Below, in pieces: positions 8,208 through 17,682 of a stretch of 64,000 nucleotides of DNA. The stretch lies in contig NZ_JAUOQH010000007.1 in NCBI RefSeq assembly GCF_030547075.1, positions 124,001 to 188,000 on the forward strand, given 5' to 3'. The notes under the pieces are model-generated. The model searched no databases and had not been told where the DNA came from. It worked only from the letters and a program-made list of their open reading frames with translations. The DNA comes from Alteromonas sp. 1_MG-2023. GTDB taxonomy: Bacteria; Pseudomonadota; Gammaproteobacteria; Enterobacterales; Alteromonadaceae. Each line of letters opens with the position of its first letter. Position 1 is the first letter of the stretch. Made by a program: the position numbers and the translations under genes.

Positions 8208-9950
8208 ATGAAAAACGTGATACCCATGACAAATGTGATGTTAGTACCCGAGAGCAACTTACACGAAGTAGACGCCGACTGCGTAATATGGCTTTGCTCG
8301 CCGGCAGATATAAACCCCGTAATTAAAAGCTTGCCCAATAGCACTCAAGTCTTTGTTAAACAGGTATTCGATGATGAAGAGTTTTTAGGCTCACAAGGCC
8401 AAAAGGTGTTACTTCACCGCCCTGTCGACATGTTGGTAAAGCGCTGGCTTATTTGGGGAGTGGGTAATTTAGCAGAAAGCCTTAATCTTAGTTTTGACCA
8501 TCCCTCGGCTTCTCATGGCATTCGTAAGCTATTTGTTGATATGTTTAAGTACGCCCTTTCGTTAAAAGCGGCAACGATCACTTTGGTGCTACCTTGCCAT
8601 GCTGTTTCCCGCAGTATGCAAAACGCCAGTACACAGAGTAAGCAAGAAACAACACTTATTAGCCAGTTATTGCGCGCATTTCATTTTTGTTGTTACCAAT
8701 TTGAAGGGTATAAATCGGCTCCCAGCTTAGCGGTGACGAGAGCGCCAAGCCTAGCGGTAAAAAGAGCGCCAAGCTTGAGCATTCAAGTATCATCAACAGC
8801 CGAGATAAATAATCTAGCGTTTGATAAGGTGTTGAATGAGGTATTAGATACAGCATCAGGCGAACAATCATATGAAGAGGCAGAGCTAGCCTCGGACAAT
8901 ACCTCAAATGCATTGCTAGCTTGCGTAAACTATGAGGCAGCCCTAGCAAAAGGTATGTGCTTAGCGCGAGATTTATCTCACATGCCAGCGAATTTATGTA
9001 CCCCTGTGTATTTAGCAGAACAAGCGACAATACTCGCGAATACGTATTCTAAAATTACCACAGAGATTATCGACCAAGATACATTAGAAGCACTGGGTAT
9101 GAATGCGTATCTAGCGGTTAATCGCGCATCGGCATTCTCTGCCTCTATGCCGGTAATTCATTATTCAGGTAATGACTCTGCAAATGCCGATAGTGTTAAC
9201 GACAACGGTGAAAGTAAAAATACCAAGCCTGTAGTGTTAATAGGTAAAGGAGTGACATTTGATTCAGGGGGCATCACCTTAAAACGCGGTGGTGACATGC
9301 ATCACATGATTTACGACATGGCAGGTGCCGCTTGCGTACTGGGTGTAATAAAAGCAGCTGCCGAGCTAGGCTTGAATGTTAATATTATCGGCATATTGGC
9401 TACCGCTGAAAACAGTATTGGCGGCAATGCATACCGACCCGGCGATATTATTACTACCCATTCCAAACAAACTGTTGAAGTTATAAGCACTGACGCCGAA
9501 GGGCGCATGCTAATGTGTGATGCACTAAGTTACAGCGAACGGTTTTCGCCTCACTCTGTCATAGATATAGCCACCCTAACCGGTGCTGCCATCACCGCAT
9601 TAGGGCACACGTGCAGCAGTGTAATGAGCAATTCTCGTTCGCTAGAACAAGCACTTATTGAAGCCGGAGAGCAAAGCCACGACCCAGCATGGCCCTTTCC
9701 GCTGTGGCCTGAATATCAAGACGCCATCACCTCTTCCCATGCTGATATGACTAATGCAGGGAAAAACTCACCAGGTATGATTACGGCGGGCTGCTTCTTA
9801 TCTCGCTTTGCTCAAGGTTTTCCATGGGCTCATATGGACGTGGCAGGTACCGCGTTTAAACACGGTACTGCCAATTCTGCTACCGGCAGGCCAATCCCTT
9901 TGTTATTGGACTACTTGCAAGGCCTTGTCGTCACAGGAAAATCATCATGA
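8208..9950 (+). CDS. M17 leucyl-aminopeptidase family metallopeptidase in the PQQ cluster
   Basis: A 580-residue cytosolic peptidase, longer than typical PepA (~500). The C-terminal half carries the M17 metal and active-site motifs: GKGVTFDSGG near residue 345, DMAGAACVLG, and STDAEGRM near 427. The N-terminal domain is divergent and contains three 8-residue repeats (APSLAVxR units, residues 171-194; 24-bp DNA repeats at 8718-8788) that probably form a linker. It follows the ABC operon by 26 nt and lies just upstream of pqqA. PQQ synthesis needs trimming of the cross-linked PqqA peptide, so a role in that step is plausible but inferred. A general housekeeping role is the alternative. Confidence 0.85.
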   Translation: MKNVIPMTNVMLVPESNLHEVDADCVIWLCSPADINPVIKSLPNSTQVFVKQVFDDEEFLGSQGQKVLLHRPVDMLVKRWLIWGVGNLAESLNLSFDHPSASHGIRKLFVDMFKYALSLKAATITLVLPCHAVSRSMQNASTQSKQETTLISQLLRAFHFCCYQFEGYKSAPSLAVTRAPSLAVKRAPSLSIQVSSTAEINNLAFDKVLNEVLDTASGEQSYEEAELASDNTSNALLACVNYEAALAKGMCLARDLSHMPANLCTPVYLAEQATILANTYSKITTEIIDQDTLEALGMNAYLAVNRASAFSASMPVIHYSGNDSANADSVNDNGESKNTKPVVLIGKGVTFDSGGITLKRGGDMHHMIYDMAGAACVLGVIKAAAELGLNVNIIGILATAENSIGGNAYRPGDIITTHSKQTVEVISTDAEGRMLMCDALSYSERFSPHSVIDIATLTGAAITALGHTCSSVMSNSRSLEQALIEAGEQSHDPAWPFPLWPEYQDAITSSHADMTNAGKNSPGMITAGCFLSRFAQGFPWAHMDVAGTAFKHGTANSATGRPIPLLLDYLQGLVVTGKSS

Positions 9951-9962
9951 TTCATGGTAATT

Positions 9963-9980
9963 CTCCTCCTTTAGAAGGAT
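9963..9980. promoter_or_regulatory. PQQ-regulon palindrome, site 4, with pqqA promoter
   Basis: CTCCTCCTTTAGAAGGAT, 64 nt before the pqqA start. A −10-like TATACT begins at 10003, 23 nt after the motif, the same distance as at site 6. This places the motif around −45, as expected for an activator site. Confidence 0.68.
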
Positions 9981-10044
9981 ATCTGTTAACAGGTAATCAA
10001 CATATACTCATATTGAACTCATCCAAAAGACAGAGGAAATGACA

Positions 10045-10116
10045 ATGTGGACTAAACCTCAATACACTGAAATGCGCCTAGGTTTTGAAGTAACGCTATA
10101 TATCAGCAACCGCTAA
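10045..10116 (+). CDS. pqqA: PqqA, ribosomally made precursor peptide of PQQ
   Basis: A 23-codon gene ([10 protein letters not shown]... ending YISNR). Glu15 and Tyr19, in the order E-x3-Y, are the residues that PqqE cross-links and that become PQQ. Length and sequence match the PqqA family. Start: an in-frame ATG also lies at 10039, but AGAGG at 10032-10036 is 8 nt from the ATG at 10045 and only 2 nt from the earlier one, and family members start MWTKP. It is followed at once by an attenuator-like hairpin before pqqB. Confidence 0.95.
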   Translation: MWTKPQYTEMRLGFEVTLYISNR

Positions 10117-10142
10117 ACCTAAGCCATTGTGATAAGTAATCA

Positions 10143-10166
10143 AAAGGCTGCTATTGCAGCCTTTTT
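10143..10166 (+). terminator. Attenuator/terminator between pqqA and pqqB
   Basis: Stem AAAGGCTGC/GCAGCCTTT (10143-10151 with 10156-10164), loop TATT, ending in a short T run. A partial stop here would give a high ratio of pqqA message to pqqBCDE, which suits a peptide substrate consumed stoichiometrically. It also shows that pqqB does not start at 10154. Confidence 0.82.
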
Positions 10167-10186
10167 CAAATACCCAAGGAGTAGTT

Positions 10187-11107
10187 ATGCAGGTATTGAT
10201 TCTTGGCGCAGGCGCAGGTGGCGGTTTTCCTCAGTGGAATTGTCATTGCGAGAATTGCAAAGGCGCACGTCAGCACACCATTAAGACAACCCCTCGCACC
10301 CAATCAAGTATTGCAGTGAGTGTAGATGGTAAAAAATGGGTACTCATTAATGCCTCGCCCGATTTACGGGAACAAATTAATAGCCACCCACAACTTTGGC
10401 CTGAAGAGCACGTTGCCCGGGGCACACGTATTTCATCTATAGTGCTAACCGACAGCCAAATAGACCATACCACCGGCTTGCTTACCTTAAGAGAAGGCCT
10501 GCCACTCCCTGTTTATTGCACCGATGTGGTAAACGAAGACTTAACCACCAGCTTTCCTTTATTTACTGTGCTGAAACATTGGCACGGCGGCCTTCAGCAA
10601 CGCTCAATTAGTACTGACTTTAACCATACATTTGTACCCGAAGGCGCAGACGGGCTTTTATTCCAACCTGTAGTGCTAGAGTCGAACGCGCCGCCCTATT
10701 CTACTTACCGCGATAACATTGTTCCGGGCAATAACATTGGCCTTAAAATTACCGATACCCAAACAGGACATGTGTTGTTTTACGCACCAGGATGCATGCA
10801 AGCCAATGACACAGTGAAACAGGTTATGGCCGACGCTGAGTGCGTGCTTTTCGATGGCACCTTATGGGTGAATGAAGAAATGATTGAACACGGCTTTAGC
10901 CAAAAACTCGGTACCCAAATGGGGCACATGCCAGTAAATGGTGAAAATGGTGCCATTGCGCTGCTTAACAGCTTCAACGTTAAGCGCAAGGTGCTGATTC
11001 ATATTAACAACACTAATCCCGTGCTGAATGAAGATTCATCAGCCTTCCATGCCTTACAAGAGCAGAATATAGAGTTGGCCTACGATGGTATGCAAATAGA
11101 GGTGTAA
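10187..11107 (+). CDS. pqqB: PqqB, metallo-beta-lactamase-fold hydroxylase of PQQ synthesis
   Basis: A 306-residue protein opening [19 protein letters not shown], the classic PqqB start, followed by a CxCxxC zinc motif. The beta-lactamase-fold motif is present in altered form ([11 protein letters not shown]). PqqB hydroxylates the cross-linked tyrosine of the PqqA-derived intermediate in the cytosol. The start at 10187 has AAGGA 6 nt upstream; an upstream in-frame codon at 10154 lies inside the attenuator and is rejected. One nucleotide separates it from pqqC. Confidence 0.95.
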   Translation: MQVLILGAGAGGGFPQWNCHCENCKGARQHTIKTTPRTQSSIAVSVDGKKWVLINASPDLREQINSHPQLWPEEHVARGTRISSIVLTDSQIDHTTGLLTLREGLPLPVYCTDVVNEDLTTSFPLFTVLKHWHGGLQQRSISTDFNHTFVPEGADGLLFQPVVLESNAPPYSTYRDNIVPGNNIGLKITDTQTGHVLFYAPGCMQANDTVKQVMADAECVLFDGTLWVNEEMIEHGFSQKLGTQMGHMPVNGENGAIALLNSFNVKRKVLIHINNTNPVLNEDSSAFHALQEQNIELAYDGMQIEV

Positions 11108-11108
11108 C

Positions 11109-11864
11109 ATGTTGAAACCTGCATGGTCTAAAGAAGAATTCGAACAACAATTACGCGCTAAAGGCGCTTATTACCATATTCATCACCCCTTTCATAAACG
11201 TATGAATGCAGGGCATTGCAGTAAAGACGAAATTCAAGGCTGGGTGGCAAACAGGCTGTATTATCAAATGGCCATTCCGGTTAAAGACGCCGCCATATTA
11301 GCAAACTGTGAAGACCAAGAAGTAAGGCGCACGTGGATCCAACGGCTTATCGACCATGATGGCCGAGAAGGTGATACTAGTTTAGGCGGCATTGAAGCTT
11401 GGCTTCGCTTAGGAGAGGCCGTAGGGCTTAACCGCGATGAATTACTTGATGAATCTCACATATTGCCCGGTGTTAAATTTGCAGTAAATGCCTATGTGAA
11501 TTTCGCACGCCGCGCATCGTGGCAAGAAGCCGCTTGTTCGTCTCTTACCGAAATGTTTGCCCCTGAAATACACCAAAGCCGACTTGATACCTGGCCTACC
11601 CATTACTCGTGGATAAACCAAGAAGGGTTTACCTATTTTCAAATGCGTTTAGGGCAAGCTAGGCGCGATGTAGAACACGGACTTCAAATAACCATCGACC
11701 ACTTTGTTACCCGCGAGCAGCAAGAGCGTGCTTTGAATATTCTTCAATTTAAAATAGATATTCTGTGGAGCATTGCTGATGCCATCTGTTTTGCCTACGA
11801 ATATGGCAGAAAACCTTTCGATGGCATAGCAGACCAACAAGTTTGCCATACAGGGAGATTCTAA
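11109..11864 (+). CDS. pqqC: PqqC, pyrroloquinoline-quinone synthase
   Basis: A 251-residue all-helical, haem-oxygenase-fold oxidase that performs the final ring closure and eight-electron oxidation without a cofactor. Typical family length. Conserved segments [29 protein letters not shown] and RLIDHDG are visible. The stop codon TAA overlaps the start of pqqD by one base. Confidence 0.96.
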   Translation: MLKPAWSKEEFEQQLRAKGAYYHIHHPFHKRMNAGHCSKDEIQGWVANRLYYQMAIPVKDAAILANCEDQEVRRTWIQRLIDHDGREGDTSLGGIEAWLRLGEAVGLNRDELLDESHILPGVKFAVNAYVNFARRASWQEAACSSLTEMFAPEIHQSRLDTWPTHYSWINQEGFTYFQMRLGQARRDVEHGLQITIDHFVTREQQERALNILQFKIDILWSIADAICFAYEYGRKPFDGIADQQVCHTGRF

Positions 11865-12139
11865 TGATAAGCACACCGAAAACCCCATTAATGAACCCAT
11901 TGTTTCGCTTACAATACGAAAAAGTGCAAGATGGTTATGTGCTTCTCTTTCCTGAGGGCATGATTAAATTAAATCCATCGGCGTCGGAAATTTTAACCCT
12001 TGTTGATGGTGTGCGCACCACAGATGATATTGCCGTAGCGCTTAGAAAAGCATTCCCCGATGCCCCTGAAGATTTAGAAGATGACGTAACCACTTTTCTG
12101 CAACACGCAGAAGAAAAAAAGTGGGTGGTTTATGACTAA
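11864..12139 (+). CDS. pqqD: PqqD, PqqA chaperone
   Basis: A 91-residue protein of the PqqD/RiPP-recognition fold, with FPEGMIKLNPSASEIL and a C-terminal DVTTFLQHAEEKKWV helix. It binds PqqA and presents it to the radical-SAM enzyme PqqE. Start: ATG at 11864 overlaps the pqqC stop (TAATG) and has GGGAG 6 nt upstream; an earlier in-frame ATG at 11843 lies inside pqqC and is unlikely. Confidence 0.93.
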   Translation: MISTPKTPLMNPLFRLQYEKVQDGYVLLFPEGMIKLNPSASEILTLVDGVRTTDDIAVALRKAFPDAPEDLEDDVTTFLQHAEEKKWVVYD

Positions 12140-13295
12140 CCAGGCATCGCAAGCTACCGAGGCTTCACAACCTACCAAAGCGACTACACCACCTTTATGG
12201 CTACTCGCTGAGTTAACTTACCAATGTCCGCTACATTGCCCCTATTGTTCTAATCCCGTAAACATGGAAGAAACCTTTAACGAACTCAGCACTTCTCAAT
12301 GGAAAAAAGTGTTTAGGGAAGCTAGGGAAATGGGTGCGGTTCAGTTAGGTTTTTCTGGCGGTGAACCCTTGCTACGAAAAGATTTGGAAGAGTTGGTAGC
12401 ATACGCACGCGAACTCGGGTTTTATACTAACCTGATCACCTCAGGCATAGGCATGACAGAAAAGCGCATCGCCAAATTAAAAGACGCGGGACTTGACCAT
12501 ATTCAGCTTAGCTTTCAGTCAGCGAATGCCGACGTTAATGACCTTATTGGCAATAAACGCCATTCGTTTAAACAAAAACTGAATATTGCCAAGTTAGTTA
12601 AAGCCTACAACTACCCTATGGTGCTTAACTTCTGTATTACCGCGCAAAACATTCGTGAAATTGAAGAAGTGATGACGCTTAGCACTGAACTTAAGGCCGA
12701 CTTTGTAGAGCTTGCCACCGTGCAATATTATGGTTGGGCGTACGAAAACCGTGAGCACTTACTACCTACACAAAGCCAGCTAGTAGAAGCTGAGCAGGCC
12801 ATCAACCGTTATAGAGACCAGCAAAGTGGTGGCCCTAAGTTTATGTTTGTTACCCCCGACTATTACGAGAACCGCCCCAAGGCGTGTATGAATGGATGGG
12901 GAACTACTTTTTTAACGGTAACGCCAGATGGCAGTGCGCTTCCTTGTCACAGCGCCAAAATTCTTCCTCTTACCTTTCCTAACGTGAAAGACTCCTCGGT
13001 GCAGAATATTTGGGAACACGATTTTAGCTTTAACCATTTTAGAGGCGATGACTGGATGCCTTCGCCGTGTAAAACCTGTGATGAAAAAGACAAGGATTTT
13101 GGCGGGTGCCGTTGCCAAGCCTTCTTACTGACTGGCGATATGCACAAAACTGACCCCGTGTGCGATAAGTCACCAGACCACCATTTAATGAAAACAATTA
13201 CAGATAAAGCGGGGCAGCAAGCCAGTTCTACTCTGAAATTTCGCACAGTGAAAAACAATATTCCTGTGAAGATGATACAAGACCTTACCGTTTAA
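12132..13295 (+). CDS. pqqE: PqqE, radical SAM enzyme cross-linking Glu and Tyr of PqqA
   Basis: A 387-residue radical-SAM/SPASM protein. The SAM [4Fe-4S] motif CPLHCPYC (Cys32, 36, 39) is present, and the C-terminal SPASM cysteines are visible (CMNGWG, LPCHS, PCKTCDE, GGCRCQ, DPVC). It forms the C-C bond between Glu15 and Tyr19 of PqqA. It overlaps pqqD by 8 nt. An N-terminal ~20-residue Thr/Gln/Ala-rich tail precedes the usual domain start. Confidence 0.96.
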   Translation: MTNQASQATEASQPTKATTPPLWLLAELTYQCPLHCPYCSNPVNMEETFNELSTSQWKKVFREAREMGAVQLGFSGGEPLLRKDLEELVAYARELGFYTNLITSGIGMTEKRIAKLKDAGLDHIQLSFQSANADVNDLIGNKRHSFKQKLNIAKLVKAYNYPMVLNFCITAQNIREIEEVMTLSTELKADFVELATVQYYGWAYENREHLLPTQSQLVEAEQAINRYRDQQSGGPKFMFVTPDYYENRPKACMNGWGTTFLTVTPDGSALPCHSAKILPLTFPNVKDSSVQNIWEHDFSFNHFRGDDWMPSPCKTCDEKDKDFGGCRCQAFLLTGDMHKTDPVCDKSPDHHLMKTITDKAGQQASSTLKFRTVKNNIPVKMIQDLTV

Positions 13296-13296
13296 A

Positions 13297-13328
13297 TGCT
13301 TAAACGCTTAAACGCTTAAACGCTTAAA
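13297..13328. repeat. 8-bp tandem repeat between pqqE and the M16-like gene
   Basis: Four direct copies of YGCTTAAA (TGCTTAAA then three CGCTTAAA), with a partial fifth copy, filling the gap between the pqqE stop and the next start at 13338. It occupies the place of a ribosome-binding site and no Shine-Dalgarno is visible. Copy number could vary by slippage and change spacing or translation. Confidence 0.85.
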
Positions 13329-13337
13329 CGCTCAGTG

Positions 13338-15050
13338 ATGATTAATATTCGGTATGTACCACACAATGCTCAAAGTCCTGAAGGCAGCGCTTCATCATTC
13401 ACGGGGGTATTCGTTGTTAATACCCCAGCACATGATCATTCTGGCGTATCTCACCTGGCAGAACACATGTGCTTTCGTGGGTCGCCGTATTACCCTGCCG
13501 ACCATGAGCTTTTTGCAGCAAATGCCCTGCTCCCCTTGTCGATAAACGCGACGACCTACGCAGGCTGCACATATTTTTATGTGCAATCTTATAATAAAGC
13601 GCTTTTCACTAGTGCTATCCAATTCATGTATAGCGGCCTTGTGAATACCCACTACTCCCAGTGCGCTTTTGAAGCAGAACGAAACGGTGTACTTGTTAAT
13701 GAACTCACGATGCTTGAAGGCAATATCGATTATGCCAATAACATTGCAATACGGCGAAATGATACCAGCCCCATGGCCTATCAACATGCCGGCGGTTTTT
13801 CAGATTCGGTATTAGAGATTAGTTTTGACGACTTAATTGATTATAAGAAAACATGGTATGACAGTGATCACATCACCCTTTTAGTCAGTAGCGCAGATGC
13901 TGACGGTAATGAAATAATTTCGTTATGTAGCCAGGCTATCGCAGAGGTTGAGGCTAGAGGTTCTAATGCTAAGTCATGCGGTGCTATGCCTCGTAGTAAG
14001 GCTGCTGAAGCGTCCGAAAGCACTTTGACGCCAACAGAAAATTATGTGTCTACGTGGTGGGTGCCACAGGAATTTACTCACGACTTGCTTGAGGTCGAAA
14101 GCCTGATTCAAAAAAATGTTAAAAGTAGCTCGGTCAATTTAGGCCATTTTTTTATCGATGATGAAGTAAACCATGCAGACATGATTGCTCTTCGGTTTGT
14201 GCATAATACAAAGGCCAATGCTCAAGCTCGTAAAGATGCACGCAAAAATGTGGTGTCCCTATTAACGGACCTCAACATTGAAGCCAAACCTCGTTTATTT
14301 TCCGACGCTAAATTGCCCGAAGCAGTGCAACGACTTATTAGAGATTTTCAACAACAAACGCATTCTCGGCATAGTGAACCACACTCGCCGTTAAAATTAT
14401 CACCGTTTGCCGACTATCTTTGTAGTGTGCATGTTTGCCAAGCAGGTATGCATGAAGTTGACGTTAAAAACAAGAACGCAGACACGCCGATAAGCGATAA
14501 TTGGGTTCCTACAGTTGAGGTTGAAATTGACTATGGGGATGGGGATGGGGATGAAGACGAGGACGAGGGCAAGGTAAAAGCCAATAAAACCGCGCTACTC
14601 GCTACCAACTTTGCCTTGTTATTGTCATTAGATAACCTGCCTGTATTGCCTAGATTACTGCATAAGCTGGCCGCGCTTTCTGTACAAACTACACAGACTA
14701 TACAATCCGCAAAATCGACACAAACTGCACAATCCGCAAAATCGATAAAATCGCTACTGTCGACACAAAGGATACAAAACCCGGAGAACAGGTTCCAATG
14801 TATTGGCAATCACTGGGTGTATCGGGTAGATACCCAATTCCATCACTATTTGATAGATATAGTGACTGACGCCTCGTTTTGGCAACCTCGTACAAACGGG
14901 GAGTGTTACGCACTAGGGGTAGCACAGTTTAATGGTGAGATTTTCATTTATGGAGCGCAAGATAGACAAGCATCGACCCGTGATCTGTGGTGTGAAAACA
15001 CGTTCGCCCAAATTGACAGCAATGCTGGTGTAAGTCATTACCCTGCATAA
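13338..15050 (+). CDS. M16 (insulinase/PqqF)-like peptidase, short and divergent
   Basis: A 570-residue protein. The N-terminal half has the inverted zinc motif HLAEH (GVSHLAEHMCFRGS, near residue 40) followed by the ERNGVLVNELTMLEG region that supplies the third ligand, as in M16 peptidases such as PqqF. It is shorter than PqqF (~750-800). The C-terminal half has low-complexity insertions: an acidic tract (14535-14570, GATGGG/GAG repeats) and Thr/Gln/Ser/Lys repeats (about 14690-14770). Its position after pqqE suggests it cleaves PqqA. Start ATG 13338, or GTG 13335 just before it. A degenerating or rapidly changing protein is possible. Confidence 0.75.
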   Translation: MINIRYVPHNAQSPEGSASSFTGVFVVNTPAHDHSGVSHLAEHMCFRGSPYYPADHELFAANALLPLSINATTYAGCTYFYVQSYNKALFTSAIQFMYSGLVNTHYSQCAFEAERNGVLVNELTMLEGNIDYANNIAIRRNDTSPMAYQHAGGFSDSVLEISFDDLIDYKKTWYDSDHITLLVSSADADGNEIISLCSQAIAEVEARGSNAKSCGAMPRSKAAEASESTLTPTENYVSTWWVPQEFTHDLLEVESLIQKNVKSSSVNLGHFFIDDEVNHADMIALRFVHNTKANAQARKDARKNVVSLLTDLNIEAKPRLFSDAKLPEAVQRLIRDFQQQTHSRHSEPHSPLKLSPFADYLCSVHVCQAGMHEVDVKNKNADTPISDNWVPTVEVEIDYGDGDGDEDEDEGKVKANKTALLATNFALLLSLDNLPVLPRLLHKLAALSVQTTQTIQSAKSTQTAQSAKSIKSLLSTQRIQNPENRFQCIGNHWVYRVDTQFHHYLIDIVTDASFWQPRTNGECYALGVAQFNGEIFIYGAQDRQASTRDLWCENTFAQIDSNAGVSHYPA

Positions 15051-15100
15051 TAAAAAGCGGCCACTTAGGACTTTCATATACTACCAATTTACGACGCTTC

Positions 15101-15118
15101 CTCCCCCTTTAGGAGGAT
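15101..15118. promoter_or_regulatory. PQQ-regulon palindrome, site 6 (upstream of TonB receptor)
   Basis: CTCCCCCTTTAGGAGGAT, 62 nt before the TonB receptor start. A GATACT −10-like hexamer begins at 15141, 23 nt after the motif, as at the pqqA promoter. This ties the receptor to the PQQ regulon. Confidence 0.65.
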
Positions 15119-15179
15119 ATTTTTCGGGACCCACCTCCACGATACTGATTGCATACTCGTTCATTGAAGAATCAGAATC

Positions 15180-17615
15180 ATGATAATAAAAAACACAGCG
15201 CCTTTATCTTACGCCCTCATTGCTTCAAGCGTGTCTTTGGCACTTTGTAGTCAAGCCTATGCCAACACTAAAACAAACAGCCAACAGCCAAACAGTGATG
15301 TAGAAGTAATAGAAGTTCATGGCGCAACGTCATTGCAAACCGGCAGTGATGCAGCGCCAATTTTTGGTAGCGTACAGTCTTTATCTCAAGAGGAAATTGA
15401 GGCCAGTGTAAGTCGCTCTTTGCCAGAACTCTTGAAATCCCAACTTGCCAGCGTGAATTTAAATGATGCGCAAAACAATCCGTTTCAACCCGATTTACAA
15501 TACCGAGGTTTCACCGCATCGCCGCTACTAGGCTTACCTCAAGGTATTTCGGTATACATGAATGGTAGCAGAATTAACGAGGCGTTTGGCGATACCGTAA
15601 ATTGGGATCTCATGCCTCTTGATGCTATCGATACGGTGTCGCTGTATTCAGGCTCTAATCCCCTGTTCGGGCAAAATACATTGGGTGGCGCACTAGCACT
15701 AAATACGAAAACTGGCTTTTCCTTAGATGCCAACGAAGTAGATGCCACTGTAGGGCAATATGGTCAGTCAGCGCTGTCGATAGAATCAGGTGGAAATAAT
15801 GGTAATTGGGGCTATTACATTAATGCCAATCATTATGAAGAAGATGGGTGGCGGGATTACTCACCTTCAGAGGTAAACCAAGTATTCAGCGCCGTATCTT
15901 ATCAAGACAGTAAGCGACGAATCGATTTTAACTACTTATATGCCGACAGCGAACTACTGGGCAATGGTGCTTCACCCATTGAACTGCTAGAAATAGAAGG
16001 CCGCGAAGCGGTGTATACTCATCCCGATCAAACGAACAATGAGCTGCATCACTTTAGTCTATCTGGCGATATACAGTTAAGCGACAACCACCTACTCTCG
16101 TTCAACGCCTTTTACCGCGACAATGAAACTACCAGTATAAATGGTGATGACAGCGACTTTGGCGCATGCCAATTTACCGATGGCCGTATCACCTTGTGTG
16201 AATTGGAAGATGACGATGATTACGATGATGATGACGCTAACGATAACGACGATAATGACGAACTAGCCACGGTTGGCGATGATGTAGAAGCCGTTGCTTT
16301 CATTGGCTACGATGAAGATACTGCCCTATCAGATATTTCAGATGTATCACCCGACGAGATAGACGGCACCTACAATACGGGGTTATCAAGCTCAGAAGCT
16401 TTCGGAGTTTCATCTCAGCTTGCCAGCAATTATGAATTATTAGGCAAACCATCTGTGCTAGTAATTGGCGCTACTTATAACAAAGGTGATATCAATTATT
16501 CTGCCGATACGACCTTTGGGATATTAGAAAATGATACCGCAAGCGACTCCCGCACGGTTATTCCACTTCAAGGGCTCCAATCTGCTGAAGACAGAGTAAG
16601 GCTTGATGTAGACACCACTGCCTGGTCGCTGCTTTTTGTTAATACTACCCAACTTACAGATAAAGTATCGCTAAACATTGGTGGCCGCTTCAATCGTGAC
16701 CATGTACTAATGGAAGACTTGAGCGAAGACGGTGATGACTCTCTTGATGGCGATCATAGATTTACCCAGTTCAACCCTGCCATAGGACTAGATATTGCGC
16801 TGAGTGATACGTCGCAGCTAAATCTTGCTTTTAGCCAGTCATCTAGAACACCAAGCCCTGCAGAATTAAGCTGTGCAGACGAAGATGATCCGTGCCGATT
16901 ACCCAATGGTTTTGTGGCCGATCCTCCGTTAGATCAGGTAGTCACACAAACTATTGAAGCTAACTATGCCGCCACCTTTAATAACATCGACATGATGCTA
17001 AATGTTTATCGTAGTGAGAGTGAAGATGACATCATATTTCAGCAAGCAGGCTCGGTCGCATCGAGAGGCTACTTTATTAATATCGACGCTACCCGCAGAC
17101 AGGGCGTTGAATTCAGCATCAGCTCATTTTGGAAAAAGCTTAATTATCGATTTAATTATAATTATCTGGACGCGACGTTCGAGTCTTCCTTTACTTCTTT
17201 CAGCCCTTTCAATCCGTTAGGGGCAAATAGACAAGTTGAGGCAGGCGACACCATTCCAGGACAACCAAAGCACAATATCAAATTTTACCTAGACTACGCG
17301 TTTAGCCAAGAAACCACATTGGGTGCAGAAGTTATTTCAGCCTCTAGCCAATACTTCCGTGGTGATGAAGCCAACGAAAATGACACCTTAGATAGCTATG
17401 TGGTGACTAACCTCTACTTGAACCATCAGTTTAATCACACCTTTAGTGCCCAATTACGAGTGAACAATGTATTTGATAAAGAGTATGAAACCTTCGGCAC
17501 TTATGGCGAAGCTGATGAAGTATTAGAAGATATTTACCCTGATGTAGAAAGCCCCTTATTTGTAGGCCCAGCCCAACCTCGCATGGTGAGTCTAAATGTA
17601 AAAGCTAAATTTTAA
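15180..17615 (+). CDS. TonB-dependent outer-membrane receptor of the PQQ/alcohol-oxidation regulon
   Basis: An 811-residue outer-membrane receptor with a signal peptide (residues 1-29, AYA), plug domain (VEVIEVHGA TonB-box-like segment; plug motif GSNPLFGQNTLGGALAL) and a 22-strand barrel ending in KF. An unusually acidic stretch (residues 341-361, 14 Asp and 3 Glu among 21 residues) follows a Cys pair 10 residues apart and lies in a predicted extracellular loop. Context suggests it imports something the PQQ system needs: PQQ itself (as PqqU/YncD-type receptors do) or a metal complex such as lanthanide. The ligand is inferred only from the regulatory site and neighbours. Confidence 0.82.
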   Translation: MIIKNTAPLSYALIASSVSLALCSQAYANTKTNSQQPNSDVEVIEVHGATSLQTGSDAAPIFGSVQSLSQEEIEASVSRSLPELLKSQLASVNLNDAQNNPFQPDLQYRGFTASPLLGLPQGISVYMNGSRINEAFGDTVNWDLMPLDAIDTVSLYSGSNPLFGQNTLGGALALNTKTGFSLDANEVDATVGQYGQSALSIESGGNNGNWGYYINANHYEEDGWRDYSPSEVNQVFSAVSYQDSKRRIDFNYLYADSELLGNGASPIELLEIEGREAVYTHPDQTNNELHHFSLSGDIQLSDNHLLSFNAFYRDNETTSINGDDSDFGACQFTDGRITLCELEDDDDYDDDDANDNDDNDELATVGDDVEAVAFIGYDEDTALSDISDVSPDEIDGTYNTGLSSSEAFGVSSQLASNYELLGKPSVLVIGATYNKGDINYSADTTFGILENDTASDSRTVIPLQGLQSAEDRVRLDVDTTAWSLLFVNTTQLTDKVSLNIGGRFNRDHVLMEDLSEDGDDSLDGDHRFTQFNPAIGLDIALSDTSQLNLAFSQSSRTPSPAELSCADEDDPCRLPNGFVADPPLDQVVTQTIEANYAATFNNIDMMLNVYRSESEDDIIFQQAGSVASRGYFINIDATRRQGVEFSISSFWKKLNYRFNYNYLDATFESSFTSFSPFNPLGANRQVEAGDTIPGQPKHNIKFYLDYAFSQETTLGAEVISASSQYFRGDEANENDTLDSYVVTNLYLNHQFNHTFSAQLRVNNVFDKEYETFGTYGEADEVLEDIYPDVESPLFVGPAQPRMVSLNVKAKF

Positions 17616-17655
17616 TTTGGCGATATTTTAAATTAAAATTATAAGTAAAAAATAT

Positions 17656-17682
17656 AAATTAGGCGCTATGCGCCTAATTTTT
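17656..17682 (+). terminator. Terminator after the TonB receptor
   Basis: Stem AAATTAGGCGC/GCGCCTAATTT with loop TAT, ending in TTTTT, 40 nt after the stop codon. Confidence 0.88.

Noticed and set aside
10154-10186. Upstream extension of pqqB
   Set aside because: It lies within the attenuator hairpin; the family start and Shine-Dalgarno point to 10187.
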